The position numbers were made by a program, and so were the translations under genes. DNA of 64,000 bases from Acanthosepion esculentum (lineage: Eukaryota > Mollusca > Cephalopoda > Sepiida > Sepiidae), in assembly GCA_964036315.1 (NCBI GenBank), contig OZ038479.1, positions 59,795,746 to 59,859,745 of the forward strand, in the 5' to 3' direction. This document shows, piece after piece, positions 42,047-52,380 of this stretch. Below the pieces are notes generated by a model. It saw nothing but the letters and a program-made list of their open reading frames with translations. It did not search any database and had not been told where the DNA came from. Every line of letters begins with the position of its first letter. Position 1 is the stretch's first letter.

Positions 42047-42738
42047 ATGGAAGAATTCCAAAAAATAATTGTCCAAATGTTAAAGGTTCAGATGGACCGC
42101 CAACAAAAATCAGATGAAAGACAGCAGAAATTGGAAGAAAGATTCCTCAAATTACAGTCGGACCAACAAACAGAACAGAAACTTCAACAACAAAAAAGCG
42201 AAGAAAGACAGAAAATCTACCAACAAAAATCAGACGAAAGACAGCAACAATTGTTTATGGAGTTACATAAACAACAAATAGAATTCCAACAATTTACACT
42301 TCAGAAAACAGAACTACAACAAAATCAACTTGAAGAATTACTTGTAAATTCATGTGTAACGGCTCTAAAAACTCTGAAAAAGATAGGACATTTTCCCAGA
42401 GTACAATCAACAACTCGATTGAAACATTCGAATACGTACCAGAGGAAGACAAAACATTCGAGGCTTGTTATGAAGATATTTTCAATGTAGACTGTGAACA
42501 ATGGCCTAGTGAAAAAAAGATACGTCTGTTATTAAGGAAACTGGGAGCTATCGAACATGTTAGGTTCATAGACTATATATTACCCAAGAAAATTACGGAC
42601 CTGAATTTCTCAGAGACTATTAAGCTCCTAACGGAACTATTCGGGCCTAACTTAACCTTGTTCCACAAACGTTGGAAATGCCTGAACACAGTCAAGGACT
42701 ACCAGCAAGATTTTCTAACGTTTGCAGCGTCGGTAAAC
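42047..42738 (+). pseudogene. Ty3/gypsy gag, first part
   Basis: Starts MEEFQKIIVQMLKVQM at 42047, then a glutamine-rich coiled-coil stretch with repeated QQKSDERQQ units to about residue 95. Near 42350 the frame shifts; the next frame reads PEEDKTFEACYEDIFNVD, EQWPSEKKIRLLLRKLGA, DYILPKKITDLNFSETIKLL and LFHKRWKCLN, the capsid-like core of gypsy gag. It breaks after ASVN at 42738, where a foreign insertion begins. Gag forms the retroelement particle that packages RNA. The frameshift and insertion make this copy dead. Confidence 0.85.
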
Positions 42739-43460
42739 TGTGGTGGCACGGAGCAAGCGAAGGACCGGATATTAACCCTCAGAGGTTTAGACAGCAAATG
42801 ACCAATACTGGTCTCTGCGCACCCGGCTCCACGCAGAATTTCCGGTGGAAAACTAAAAAGAAATAAAAAGAATGATAAACAATTTTCCACCAATTAAACA
42901 GCTCCGCGCCATACCCAACAGTTTGTTTCAGCAGACTGACTCTGATCCGAAGGGCACACATAAATAGAGCGATAAATTCACTTCTAAGACAGAAAGCTTT
43001 GAAGTACCGTCAGTGAATGTCGCTACGCTTTTCTCACCCGTCAAACCCGATGCCTTCAGCCTTCCTTCACCAACGGAGATATCAAAGGACTCCTACCAAC
43101 CCATTGACCTCACCTTTCATCTCCTGTGACCAGCACGTCATGAACTTAAGTATTAACAAAAGACACTTATATTCTTTTAATAATCGGATTTCTCTTCTAT
43201 GAATGAACATTTTGTAACGGACTTTGTGCGTGTAAATTCAGAAACATTGTACTATTCATTGATGTTGCATTTAAATACAAAGTGTTTTTGATATACCCTT
43301 CTCTTTCGTATGTTATTTTGTTTATGTTATGGTGACCTCAATTTGATCGCTTGTTGAACCTTTAGGCCAAACTAGCGGCTGTCCCGAAGGACTGCTACTA
43401 TTTATCTACCTTCTGATACAAGCAACAATTAACAGCGAGAACTCTACCCCCCCATCACCA
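42739..43460. mobile_element. Solo-LTR-like insertion inside gag
   Basis: Removing 42739-43460 rejoins gag exactly (ASVN, then KLCNDFKLAEL). The insert starts TGTGGTGGCACGG and ends CCATCACCA, thus TG...CA with near-inverted ends, and is flanked by TAAAC on the left (42734-42738) and TAAAAC on the right (43461-43466), a 5-base target duplication with one extra A. Length 722 bases, no long frame. These are the marks of a solo LTR of another Ty3/gypsy-like element left by recombination. The family is not recognised. Confidence 0.7.
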
Positions 43461-44033
43461 TAAAACAAGCTCTGTAATGATTTCAAACTAGCCGAGCTGA
43501 TTGCTGACGATTTTAAGTGCTTAATATTCGCACAAGGTCTAGTATCAGTAGAAGACGCCGAGGTCAGACGTCGGGTACTTACCAAACTCGAAAACGAACA
43601 GGGATTGACTCTCCAAAAATTAGCAGAGGATTGTCAAAGAGTAATTTCTGTCAAGTGTGACTCAAAAACGATCGAGGAATCAGGTGTGGCTCAGATTAGA
43701 AAAATCAGAAGCAACCCAACCTCTTATTCCCCGCAAAAAGACAAAATGCAAATCTCATGTTCTAAATCCCGCAATAAACAAAATACGAATAGGCTAAAGA
43801 AACTTCCCGTACCATGTTATCATTGTGGAAAATGGCATTGGATGAAATTCTGTCCATTCAAGAAGAAAACATATTGCAAAACTTGCAATAAAAATGGTCA
43901 TAACAAGACGAGGAAACACAAAAGTAAAATTAGGCAAGCCCAATCAGACAACATAGTCGATAGGAATTTAAGAAAATACGTGACTGTTGATATTTTCAAT
44001 AACTCTATAACATTCCAGCTTGACCAGTTCTGA
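43461..44033 (+). pseudogene. Ty3/gypsy gag, second part with zinc knuckle
   Basis: Open from the insertion to 44033: FKLAELIADDFKCLIFAQGL, RRRVLTKLENEQGLTLQKLA, EDCQRVISVKCDSKTIEESG, a basic linker, and a knuckle CYHCGKWHWMKFCPFKKKTY followed by CKTCNKNGH. The last ligand of the second knuckle is missing (TRKHK where Cys is expected). The end RKYVTVDIFNNSITFQLD leads into the protease, where the frame breaks at the active-site aspartate. Confidence 0.85.
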
Positions 44034-44256
44034 CCTCTCGATTGTCAACTGGCGTACTTGGCGAAAGTTAAACAAGCCGACCCTATTAAAGACGGATAAA
44101 ACAGCAAAATCCGTAACTGGCGAGAATATTGACATCTTAGGCCAGGTGATCCTTACAGTAACACTAAATGGAGTTACCAAAAAGCTGAAAGCCTACGCAC
44201 TAGAAAATTCAGATAACCTATTCGGAATACTTAACAAAATTTGTAGAAGGGTCTGA
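44020..44256 (+). pseudogene. Ty3/gypsy retropepsin start, frameshifted
   Basis: SSDLSIVNWRTWRKLNKPTL and then DILGQVILTVTLNGVTKKLK, the beginning of the pol protease of the same element. The DTG/DSG active site is destroyed by the shift between LD and SSDLS. Homology ends near 44256, where the element is truncated; no RT, RNase H, integrase or 3' LTR follows. Confidence 0.75.
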
Positions 44257-44351
44257 AACTAGATCGTTAGAAAGGAATTTTCATGGCTAGCACTTTCCAT
44301 AAAAGCTGATAGAGCAGTGAGAGACTCGCCACAAACCGCCTGTGTGTCTGA

Positions 44352-44378
44352 GAGAGAGAGAGAGAGAGGGGGGAGAGG
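44352..44378. repeat. (GA)n microsatellite
   Basis: GAGAGAGAGAGAGAGAG followed by GGGGGGAGAGG. Confidence 0.85.
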
Positions 44379-44394
44379 CTAGAAGGTGCAAAAT

Positions 44395-45000
44395 AATTTT
44401 TTCCAACAAAGATTCAGAGACGCTTTTGAACTCTATCAAAACTGGAAAGTGATGACCGGGCAGCTTCTGCCCAAATAGTAATGGTACTCCATTTTCGGTC
44501 TGATCTGACTCTTATGAAGGTAGAGGATAGTATGAAGAGTCAGGTACTTAGTGGTACCTTACAGAGAGCCGATCATTTTACCTGCATCTTCAGAAATGAA
44601 TCGTATAAGAGTTGAGGTCAGGTGTAACTTTGAGGCCCAATGATGGTGCCTCCTTGACATCTGTTCATCGTATCTCGCTGTAGTTCATGGTCTGATCGGT
44701 GGTGATTGAATGTAACTAGTTTGGTTTTTGAGGCATTGACTGTAACCAGCGAGTTTTTCCCGACTTGGAAGTTAGTGCTATATCGGAAGAGAGGTCAGTT
44801 GCGAATCTCTGATCGTCAAGAGTTTTAGAGAGGCACATATATATAGTCGTATCATCGGCATATATGATCGCAGTATATCCTTAGGCAGATCACTTATGTA
44901 AATTACAAAGAGAGTTGATCCGAGAAGTGACCCCTGGGGGGACGCCTGCGTTGACCGCCAGGGCTTCGGAGGACTGGCTGTTAATAACTACTCTCAGGTG
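44395..45000 (-). pseudogene. LINE reverse transcriptase fragment, minus strand
   Basis: Reverse-complement translation gives, from 44990 downward, NAGVPPGVTSRINSLC (the GVPQGSxLGP-type motif), a complete catalytic YADD at 44862-44851 within IIYADDTTIYMCLSK, then LDDQRFATDLSSDIALTSKS and VTVNASKTKLVTFNHHRSD. It is the same kind of RT as the plus-strand copy at 36427-37700 (compare DDTTIYSCLN). Stops and indels interrupt it, so it is a dead fragment; it abuts the broken end of the gypsy element. Confidence 0.75.
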
Positions 45001-45930
45001 ACCCTATTCATGTAAAAGGAGGGGATAAAAAGGCTAAAAGCCTCCGGGGGAGGTAGTTCGACAGTGTTCACATATATGATGATATTTCCTTTTGTTGACA
45101 ATGGTAAATAATAGGCATAGTTCATTCGCCCCAGCTTGGATTATTCCTACCCTGAGTTATATATATATATATATATTATATATATGGCAATGTACTTACA
45201 ACATATCGCACATATAGTGCAGGTGTTAACTAAACAGTGGTCAATGTAATGAAATACATAATATCTCACACGTCTAGCACGACTCAGAATTTCATGTACG
45301 ACGCAGTCTTTGGGTGCAAAGTTCTAAATGACTGTTTTACGGTTTTAATCAAAATATATCTATAAATAGCTATCACAATGCTAATGTGGTGATACTTAAT
45401 TTTACAGATTTTTTTATATTGAATCTTAAAAATAGTAAATTTAACAAAAATAAGTGGGAGAAAAGATAAAGAAGAAAATTATAAGTATGAAAATTAAATT
45501 TTAAACTTAAAATAAGATAAAACGGAAAAAGAAAATGAAGGAGAAAAAAAATAAAATGGAAGAGAAAAAATAATGGTCTAAGAGGGGTAATTATAATGAC
45601 CTAGAAACAGCAGCAAAAAGCGATAATATACTGGAAAAAAAGAAAAAGGTAGAAAAGAATTAATAAACGTTCTAAAGGCTAATCTAGTGTAGTGTATGTA
45701 AGATGTTTATTTTAGTGTCTGCAAATAGTTATTAATTTGTTCAACAACTTGTTCAGTAATTTAGGGTTGTCTAATTTTTTCGAATATCTAGTTTTTCCGC
45801 TGAACAAAGACAACAAATGTCGCCTTTTCCATTAAAAGCCTTGACGCTAGAAACAATTTCCCAGTTAATAGATGATGAATATCACCTATCTTTCAATTGC
45901 CAGAAATATTCAGAGTGCGCAATACTATGT
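45001..45930. other. AT-rich sequence, probably non-coding part of retroelements
   Basis: (TA)n at about 45160-45187. A-rich tract at 45420-45660. No supported frame. It lies directly after the GIY-YIG frame on the minus strand, so may be its 3' UTR. Confidence 0.3.
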
Positions 45931-46551
45931 TTATATTTTAAGTTTTTTTTTAAGGTCATTGTGATGGTAATAACGCAATTTCCAAAGGTTTTCTGTGGAA
46001 CCAAAGTAGAATTTAACATCGTTACTGCAATTTATGTTCGCTCGGTATATAATGTTGTCGGCCATACATTGACAGTTTAGTTGGCATATAGTATTTCTTC
46101 GGCAGTTGCATTTACTTACAGAGATATTAGGGTAATTATATTTGTGAAAAAGTTCAATAAAATTGTTATGATGGGAGATAGCTGCGTCTATGTTATTAAC
46201 GCGTGAATAGCTAATTTTAACACTGTTCAGGTTAAAGAGCTGTTTAAGTGTTGATGAGTGGTTGAAGTGCTTGTTAATTAAGTTGAGAAAAAATCCGTTA
46301 ACGTTATGACTGAAAGGAGGATTGAACCATATGATGTTGCGTTTGCGATGTTTACGTTTCTTATTCTCTTCTTTGTTTAAGTCCAAGTATTCTAAACTTA
46401 CTTTATTGTGGCCTACGTCTAAGGCCTGTGTGTATTTTGTTTTCGCCTTATCAAATATGTCCTTATTGCCAGAGCCGGTAGATAGTTTAAATTGTACAGA
46501 TTTATGTAAATTAATTGTGTTGGGGTGATTGGACAATTTGCTATATCGCAT
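45931..46551 (-). pseudogene. GIY-YIG retroelement C-terminal frame (Penelope-like or related)
   Basis: Open minus-strand frame without a credible own start (first codon ATG at 46551, but the reading clearly enters from upstream). It contains KRNIIWFNPPFSHNVNGFFL, KHFNHSSTLKQLFNLNSVKI, YSRVNNIDAAISHHNN, then a Cys-rich CNCRRNTICQLNCQC and YRANINCSNDVKFYFGSTEN before YHH, which is the pattern of the connector, Cys motif and GIY-YIG domain seen at the C-terminus of Penelope-like or related RT proteins. FYFGST stands in place of YIGLT. The RT part is missing: the copy starts at a (TA)n tract at 46560. 206 codons without a stop make it one of the younger fragments here. Confidence 0.7.
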
Positions 46552-46560
46552 GTATGTGTT

Positions 46561-46562
46561 TA

Positions 46563-46635
<73 letters not shown>

Positions 46636-46636
46636 A
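46561..46636. repeat. (TA)n(TG)n microsatellite
   Basis: About 60 bases of TA followed by TGTGTGTGTG. Confidence 0.9.
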
Positions 46637-46849
46637 TCCCAACACTCAATGAAATTCTTAACTAAACACTAAAAAAATGCATATATTCAACTCGCCGTGT
46701 TATTTCATTCAATATCTCCATAAAAACATAATGCATACCAAATAAAAGCTTATTTCATGAACTTTGTTTCTATCTTATTTATTTTTATATGTACTACAGT
46801 GTGCGATGAACATTACAGTTTGAAAATAGAGACATTTTGGTGATTTCGC

Positions 46850-47180
46850 AAAATTTTGGCCATTTTTTTCACTGACGGCAGTTATAGAATCGTCCATATT
46901 TTCTACTCACCCCGTGATAAAATACACTCTTCCATCAAAATCAGTTTTAACCAATCAACACCTCACATTGCAAATCTCGACTTTTTATTGGTCGAGATGA
47001 TACCAAAATGTGTAACAATTGTCGAAAACCTATTTTTACGCCAAGTTCACTGGAGCCTACTTTGGATTCCAAAAACAAATAAAAAGGACCATTTCGACCC
47101 AATTCACCAATCAGTCACTTAGCTGCAGAGAGATGCCACACGAATCCACGTGTGTCACTATTTTGACTTAAGAAACTTTT
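46850..47180. promoter_or_regulatory. CCAAT-rich, promoter-like block
   Basis: AACCAATCAACACC, TTATTGGTCGAG and ACCAATCAGTCAC lie within 180 bases, with TCGACTTTTTATTGGTCGA forming a small palindrome. AATAAAAAG is near 47078. It resembles LTR or MITE sequence in base composition; no gene follows on either strand. Low certainty. Confidence 0.25.
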
Positions 47181-47279
47181 CGCGCGTCAACTGCTGACTC
47201 AAACACCAACATTATTCTCTCAAAATTCACTTACAACTTTCTAAGAAAAGTGTTCTTACACGCTACTAAAATAGAAATT

Positions 47280-48110
47280 GTATTTAACAAAAGATAAATA
47301 CAGAATATCCTTTTTTTCAATATTATATGTAGTATTATATAAACGGGTTAATTTATGTGATAATTAATAATTACATAATAATTATTTTAATTTTACAACG
47401 ATATTAGGTAATAATATACTAGAATATAATTTTTTGATGTTTTGTTGCGTAATAATACATAATTATGATGTTTATATAGGCTCAGTTTCATATATTTATT
47501 TTAATCAATTGGTACGATTATTTATGAAGTATTTAGAAATTTATTAATATTATAGGTCTTTTTACTATTAATATAAGGTGTATATATTAATATATACTAT
47601 TGATATGTAGTATTTAAGTGTTTTACTGATATATATTGTATTATTTGGTTTGATGAAGTGGTAGTATGTTTTTATGTAATATTTAGTATATTATTTAAAT
47701 TATTTTATTATTAATTAATTAAATTAATATATTTAATTATTTAATATATAGTGTTATGAAATTTATTCTAAATGCACGTCTTTTTTTCATTTTATTCTAA
47801 AGGCACTTTTTCTAATTTTTAATATAGGTTTTACTTTAAATATGTTGACTTAAATATAGATGTTATATTAGATACTTCATTCTTAGATAATTATAATCAT
47901 TTTAGTATACTAATTTCAATTTTTATATTTTTCTTATTTTTTCTGATATATTGCTTAGTTTAATATACCTTTAATTCTGAATTAACTCTCTTTCATATAA
48001 ATGGGTTTATCTCTTTATTTAATATAATATTATTTTTGTTAATAGATTTATGAAGGATTTCTGAACTGCCTTCTGTATGCTACTAAGTATAAAATAAATA
48101 GGTCTTTTCT
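47280..48110. other. Extremely AT-rich tract
   Basis: About 800 bases with hardly any G or C (for example TAATTAATAATTACATAATA). Neither a clear tandem unit nor a frame was seen. Followed at 48105-48250 by a pyrimidine-rich stretch (CTTTTCTTCTCTC). Confidence 0.5.
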
Positions 48111-48470
48111 TCTCTCTTTTTTCTCACCCTTATTTTCTCTTCCTTTCTCCCCTAACCACCCCTCATATCCAGATTTACACTACTTCTTTGTTTTTATTTG
48201 CTCTTTTTTCTTTTTTTCTTCCTTTATCTCCTTCTTCTGTTTGACCAGTTTTATTTCAATAATTTACCATCTATTGACTGGTTTGAAAAATTCTTGTAAA
48301 TTTTATTTCAATTTACAAGGTGAAAATGATCATTAATATAATGTAATCTTAATTCCTATTGTATAAAATATGTTGCTCTGTTTAATTAAAACATTGAGCT
48401 CTATGTGTGAATCAGTTTTAATATTTTATATTTTATATTGTATTAATAGGATTCCCTTGGATTATTACCT

Positions 48471-48479
48471 ATATATATA

Positions 48480-48520
<41 letters not shown>
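48471..48520. repeat. (TA)n(TG)n microsatellite
   Basis: TATATATATGTTTG followed by about 30 bases of GT. Confidence 0.9.
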
Positions 48521-48522
<2 letters not shown>

Positions 48523-48534
48523 TTGTTTATTAAT

Positions 48535-48811
48535 AAAGCAGTAGTAAAGGTATTTATCAAGGGAGTGGAACTAGAGGGTCTTATTGACAATGGCAGCTGT
48601 GAAAGCTTTATCAATCCGGACATGTTTAAGCGCCATGCTTTGGATATCGTCGGGGGCTGTTTTCATGGCATCAAACTCTCTATCTGTTTGGACGTCAGGG
48701 TTTTGTGTAGTACACCTCAAAGTTGGCAGCAGGGATTATCAAGGGGTACGTCTAGCAGTTTTGCTCAAATTGTCTTCCGGCGTGGTTCTTGGAGAAGACT
48801 TTCAAGGATAG
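48535..48811 (+). pseudogene. Ty3/gypsy retropepsin fragment
   Basis: KAVVKVFIKGVELEGLIDNG, SCESFINPDMFKRHALDI in one frame, then after a shift CVVHLKVGSRDYQGVRLAVL and SGVVLGEDFQ in the next. This is the pol aspartic protease of a gypsy element (LIDTGSS active site changed to LIDNGSC). It is different from the protease start at 44020. No gag or RT adjoins. Confidence 0.75.
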
Positions 48812-49690
48812 CATTAATTTGAAATATGTTGAAGGAATGCCACCCAGGATCAGCGCGGCTTACCCTCGAATCTCCTGACCCGGCTGTGCGTTTTTGGGAC
48901 CCCGTTGTCGTCTCATCTTTTTTTTCTGTACTGTTTTATAGCTATCCGCCATTTTTTAAAATTATTTTTAAACTAACGTTACATTGTTAGTCATTAACTA
49001 ATAATGTATATTGCGTATCTACGAAGAAACCTCCCAACAGGTTGGAGCCCCCAAAAGAACGAGTTTCAGCAGCGTTTTTTTTTTGTTTTTTGTTTTTTTT
49101 TCTACCTAAGTTATATTGCCAATCATCAACTATAATAATCAACAGGACCGGTGCTTACTCTCTACGCGAACCTCTCAACCGCGTAGAGACCCCATGCTTA
49201 CTGGGGAGGGGGCAGAACTGCTAATTTCAGTAGCACTTATATTTTTTAATTGTAATTTTCTTTCTAAAGAGTTCTTTTAAATCAAATAAGAAGAGGGTAA
49301 TATATCTCAGTAAAATCATTTTTTATTCCGAGATCACTAAGGAAGGAGGATCACTGATTTTTTTGTTACTAATAATGATACTATGCAGAAGTCCATGGGA
49401 GTAATTAAAAATAAAATTTCTAGTCCCTATTTTATACATTTCTAAAAAGATAAAACCGAGAAAATGATCGCTTAAAAAATAAAAATATTTAAAGATTTCA
49501 ACACATGAAAAATTATCGCGAAACTTGAAATACTGTTTTTAAATCAAATTTTTAAGACAATCTCATTTGTGTTGGAATTTTTGTAAAACTTTTTTCAGCG
49601 GAGATGCGTCAGCGATTAATCCTTATGGAAATGTAAAATTTTGCAACTTAAATATTTTTTCAAGTAAAATCTAGTGATGAAAATATTAAT
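48812..49690. other. Sequence without recognised genes
   Basis: A GC-richer strip at 48840-48910 and another at 49020-49215, both unidentified, within T- and A-rich sequence. Confidence 0.25.
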
Positions 49691-49694
49691 GATA

Positions 49695-49801
49695 CAGTGT
49701 GACCCGGAGAGTTGTCGGAACCGGAGAAGTATCTTATATCCGGGTTTATCTTATATCGGGGTTTCTCTTATATCCGGGTCTCTTATATCCGGGTTACACT
49801 G
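49695..49801. mobile_element. Tiny MITE (107 bases) with TA flanks
   Basis: CAGTGTGACCCGGA at the left and TCCGGGTTACACTG at the right are inverted repeats with one mismatch, flanked by TA on both sides. Ends beginning CAGT with TA target duplication fit a pogo/Tigger-like non-autonomous element. Inside, the unit CTTATATCCGGGTT is repeated about four times in tandem. Confidence 0.75.
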
Positions 49802-50019
49802 TAATTACAAAAAGAATAACATTTTATTCGTTTTTTTTTTTTTTAAATTTAAATAAAATTATATATTATACAGTAGTTTGTTTGGTTCATTTAATTGTGT
49901 CTAGCCGTGACCACCGAGATAGCGGAGGTCACGGTCTAGCTAAGACAAATTGAAGTCCCTCCTTCTCCATACACATTTTTAGCCTTGTGTCACATTACCA
50001 GAAATAAATAATACTTTCT

Positions 50020-51930
50020 GCAATGTTACGTAGATTTAAGCGCAGTACTAGATTGGAAACAGTTTCATCGTTTTACATTCGCTGAATCTAAAACTCTAAG
50101 TTCTTTACAAACAGTTTCTTTTCTCCTCGGACTTCTCGCTTTTGGAAGTATCTTCCGGCTTCTTGCTTTCCAGCCAACTTTGATCTTCAAAAATTTTAAT
50201 GCGATGTCTTCTTGATTCCGTTTCCTTTATTGTTTTCGCTCGTTAATAATGTTTTCTCTTGTCTTACTTGCTTGTAATCGTTCCGAAAATTTCGTGGTTG
50301 AGGGAGGCTTTTGAAACCGTCAACTGCTGGATTTTCACGGAGTGAAGAAAATACGTCGTCTTATTCAATCTCTTTCTCTCCGGCATCTCTCTCTCTCTCT
50401 CTCCGGCGCGAACGTTCGCGACTGGCCACTGCCGGGCCTAGCTTCGTAGACTGGATGTGATGCGTTATTATTTCGTTGTCTGTTTTCGTGGCATTTACAT
50501 CCGGCCAGCGTGCAGAATGAATCAGAAAGAGATCTAATTGCAACGGAGTAAAAAACATATGTCCATTGTCTTCTTCATTCCTCTTCTTTTATTGTTCTCA
50601 CACCTTAATAATGTTTTCTTTTTCTTTTTTTTTCACACCCCGTAACCATTGTGTTTAGTGGATTTATATTGCCTTCTTTGGGTGAATTGAGTTTTTAAAA
50701 AAATGGAATTCTACTTTATTAAAATTGATATGTAGCAGAATGCGGATCATAGATTCGGGAGTTAGACACTGAGTACCTAGCGCAGATTGCGTAGAGAGTT
50801 GATGAATTTTATTCTGTGTAAAAATGCCGAGAAATCTAAACACAGATTTTAAAAATAAACCCAAGGAACCAAAACTTGGCTAGCACCGCTCAATACGTCT
50901 TACAAAAATTTATCAAGCGAAATATATTCTCGAAAGTAATTTCTTGTTTATATCGTGTTTTTCCATTTAATTCTTTTTCACCATTCGTTTAAATTTCGAC
51001 ATTATTATTATCATCTGAACTGAACGAACAAAAATTGGGTAGGTTGACAGAGAAATCCAATGAAAATCATTTTTTTTCTCGTTGAATTCTGAAAGGTACG
51101 TGTTAAATAATTTTAATAAAATAGAACGAATTCATTAGGATTTTTCTTTCTTTTTGTTGTTGTTAGCATCCCCAAAAATGAAAATAACTTAATTCGTTTT
51201 TTATTTTGACATACTTTAAAGAAATATTTTGAAATAAAATAACAAAAGGAAATTCGATTGTGTTTTGAATTTTTTTATTTTAAACTTCTCTCCCGATTAC
51301 AAACTCGTGTGTACTCATTAATTTTTTTTAAGGGAATAATTACGAAATAAAACAAAAAAGATATTTTTAGCTTGATGATGTCCATGTCTTCGACGTTTTT
51401 GCTGAAATGTTTATCGGTAAAAAAGAACTAAAAAGTTTTTCTTTATCATTTGTTCATTTCCTGTTCAAGTTTTCAGACTTACTCTGTCTTCTACCTCCAG
51501 GTAACCCACCATAGAATCTGTTAGATTTTAATTTATTTTACATTACAATAATTCAATATAATAATTTTATAGCAGTCATTCGAAAATTTTAAGAAATGAC
51601 AAATCGTTTTCTTTTTTTTTTTAATATTTAATTTATTCATTTCGATGGCTATTATTCGCAAGTGATTCGTTTCATTTTTAATATAGATAGCGTAAGTAAA
51701 AGTTGCTTAGCTTAAAAAGTTTGTTAGGAAATCTCTCATGGCGTAAGTTTTTTTTTTTTTTTTTTTTTAACAAAGGAAAACGGAACGTCAGAAGAACAAA
51801 AAAAGAAAAAATCTTTGAAAAGCAAATAAATGAAAATATTAAACTTCCACAAATTGTCCAATTTTAATAATTCAAATTACTTTAGGGGAATAGTTTTTTT
51901 TTTAAGTTGACTGCTGTAAGTGAACATTAT
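50020..51930 (+). repeat. Long repeat family X, inverted partner of 31900-33570
   Basis: See the landmarks at 31900-33570, here in opposite order. Differences: a foreign 270-base stretch at 50290-50560 (with CGCGAACGTTCGCG, a 14-base palindrome, and a (CT)n run) is bracketed by two versions of ATTCC...TTATTGTT...TTAATAATGTTTTCT, so it entered with a local duplication. Confidence 0.7.
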
Positions 51931-52010
51931 TTTTTCAAAGTAAATTGCAATAAACATGCGATATTAAAAAAGGTACACACATGATATCAAAAGTGGAGGG
52001 TTTTTTTGGC

Positions 52011-52013
<3 letters not shown>

Positions 52014-52044
<31 letters not shown>

Positions 52045-52071
52045 AATATATATATATATATATATATATTT
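52014..52071. repeat. (TC)n(TA)n microsatellite
   Basis: CTCTCTCTCTCTCTCTCTCT followed by ATATATATATATATAT. Confidence 0.9.
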
Positions 52072-52380
52072 ATTTACCCAAACATTTTAATTAATAAAAA
52101 ATATGGTCAGTAAAAAAAACACATCATTCATTTAATGAATAAAGATTAAAGAATTATTGAAAATTTGGTTTGAAACTGGTAATTCCCGGATTTTTGGCAA
52201 ATTATTTAAAACGGGATGTACCAATATTTTTCCTTTATTTCCAAAATGAAGCATCCACTGTTTTTTCTTTTTTTCGTGGTAATTATTAAAAACAGTTTGT
52301 GATTCTCTGTCAAAAGCGGATAATTTTTTAATCAACTGCAATAATTCAACATTTTTTTCTAAAAGTAGATAACTCCACAT
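52072..52380. other. AT-rich sequence without recognised genes
   Basis: The 85-codon minus frame (52132-52389) has no recognised domain and is probably chance or repeat sequence. Confidence 0.25.

Noticed and set aside
42739..43460. The 722-base insert as part of the gypsy coding region
   Set aside because: Gag is continuous without it, and it has target duplications and TG...CA ends.
44851..44862. Active LINE suggested by an intact YADD box on the minus strand
   Set aside because: Stops and indels lie on both sides, and the fragment covers only part of the RT.
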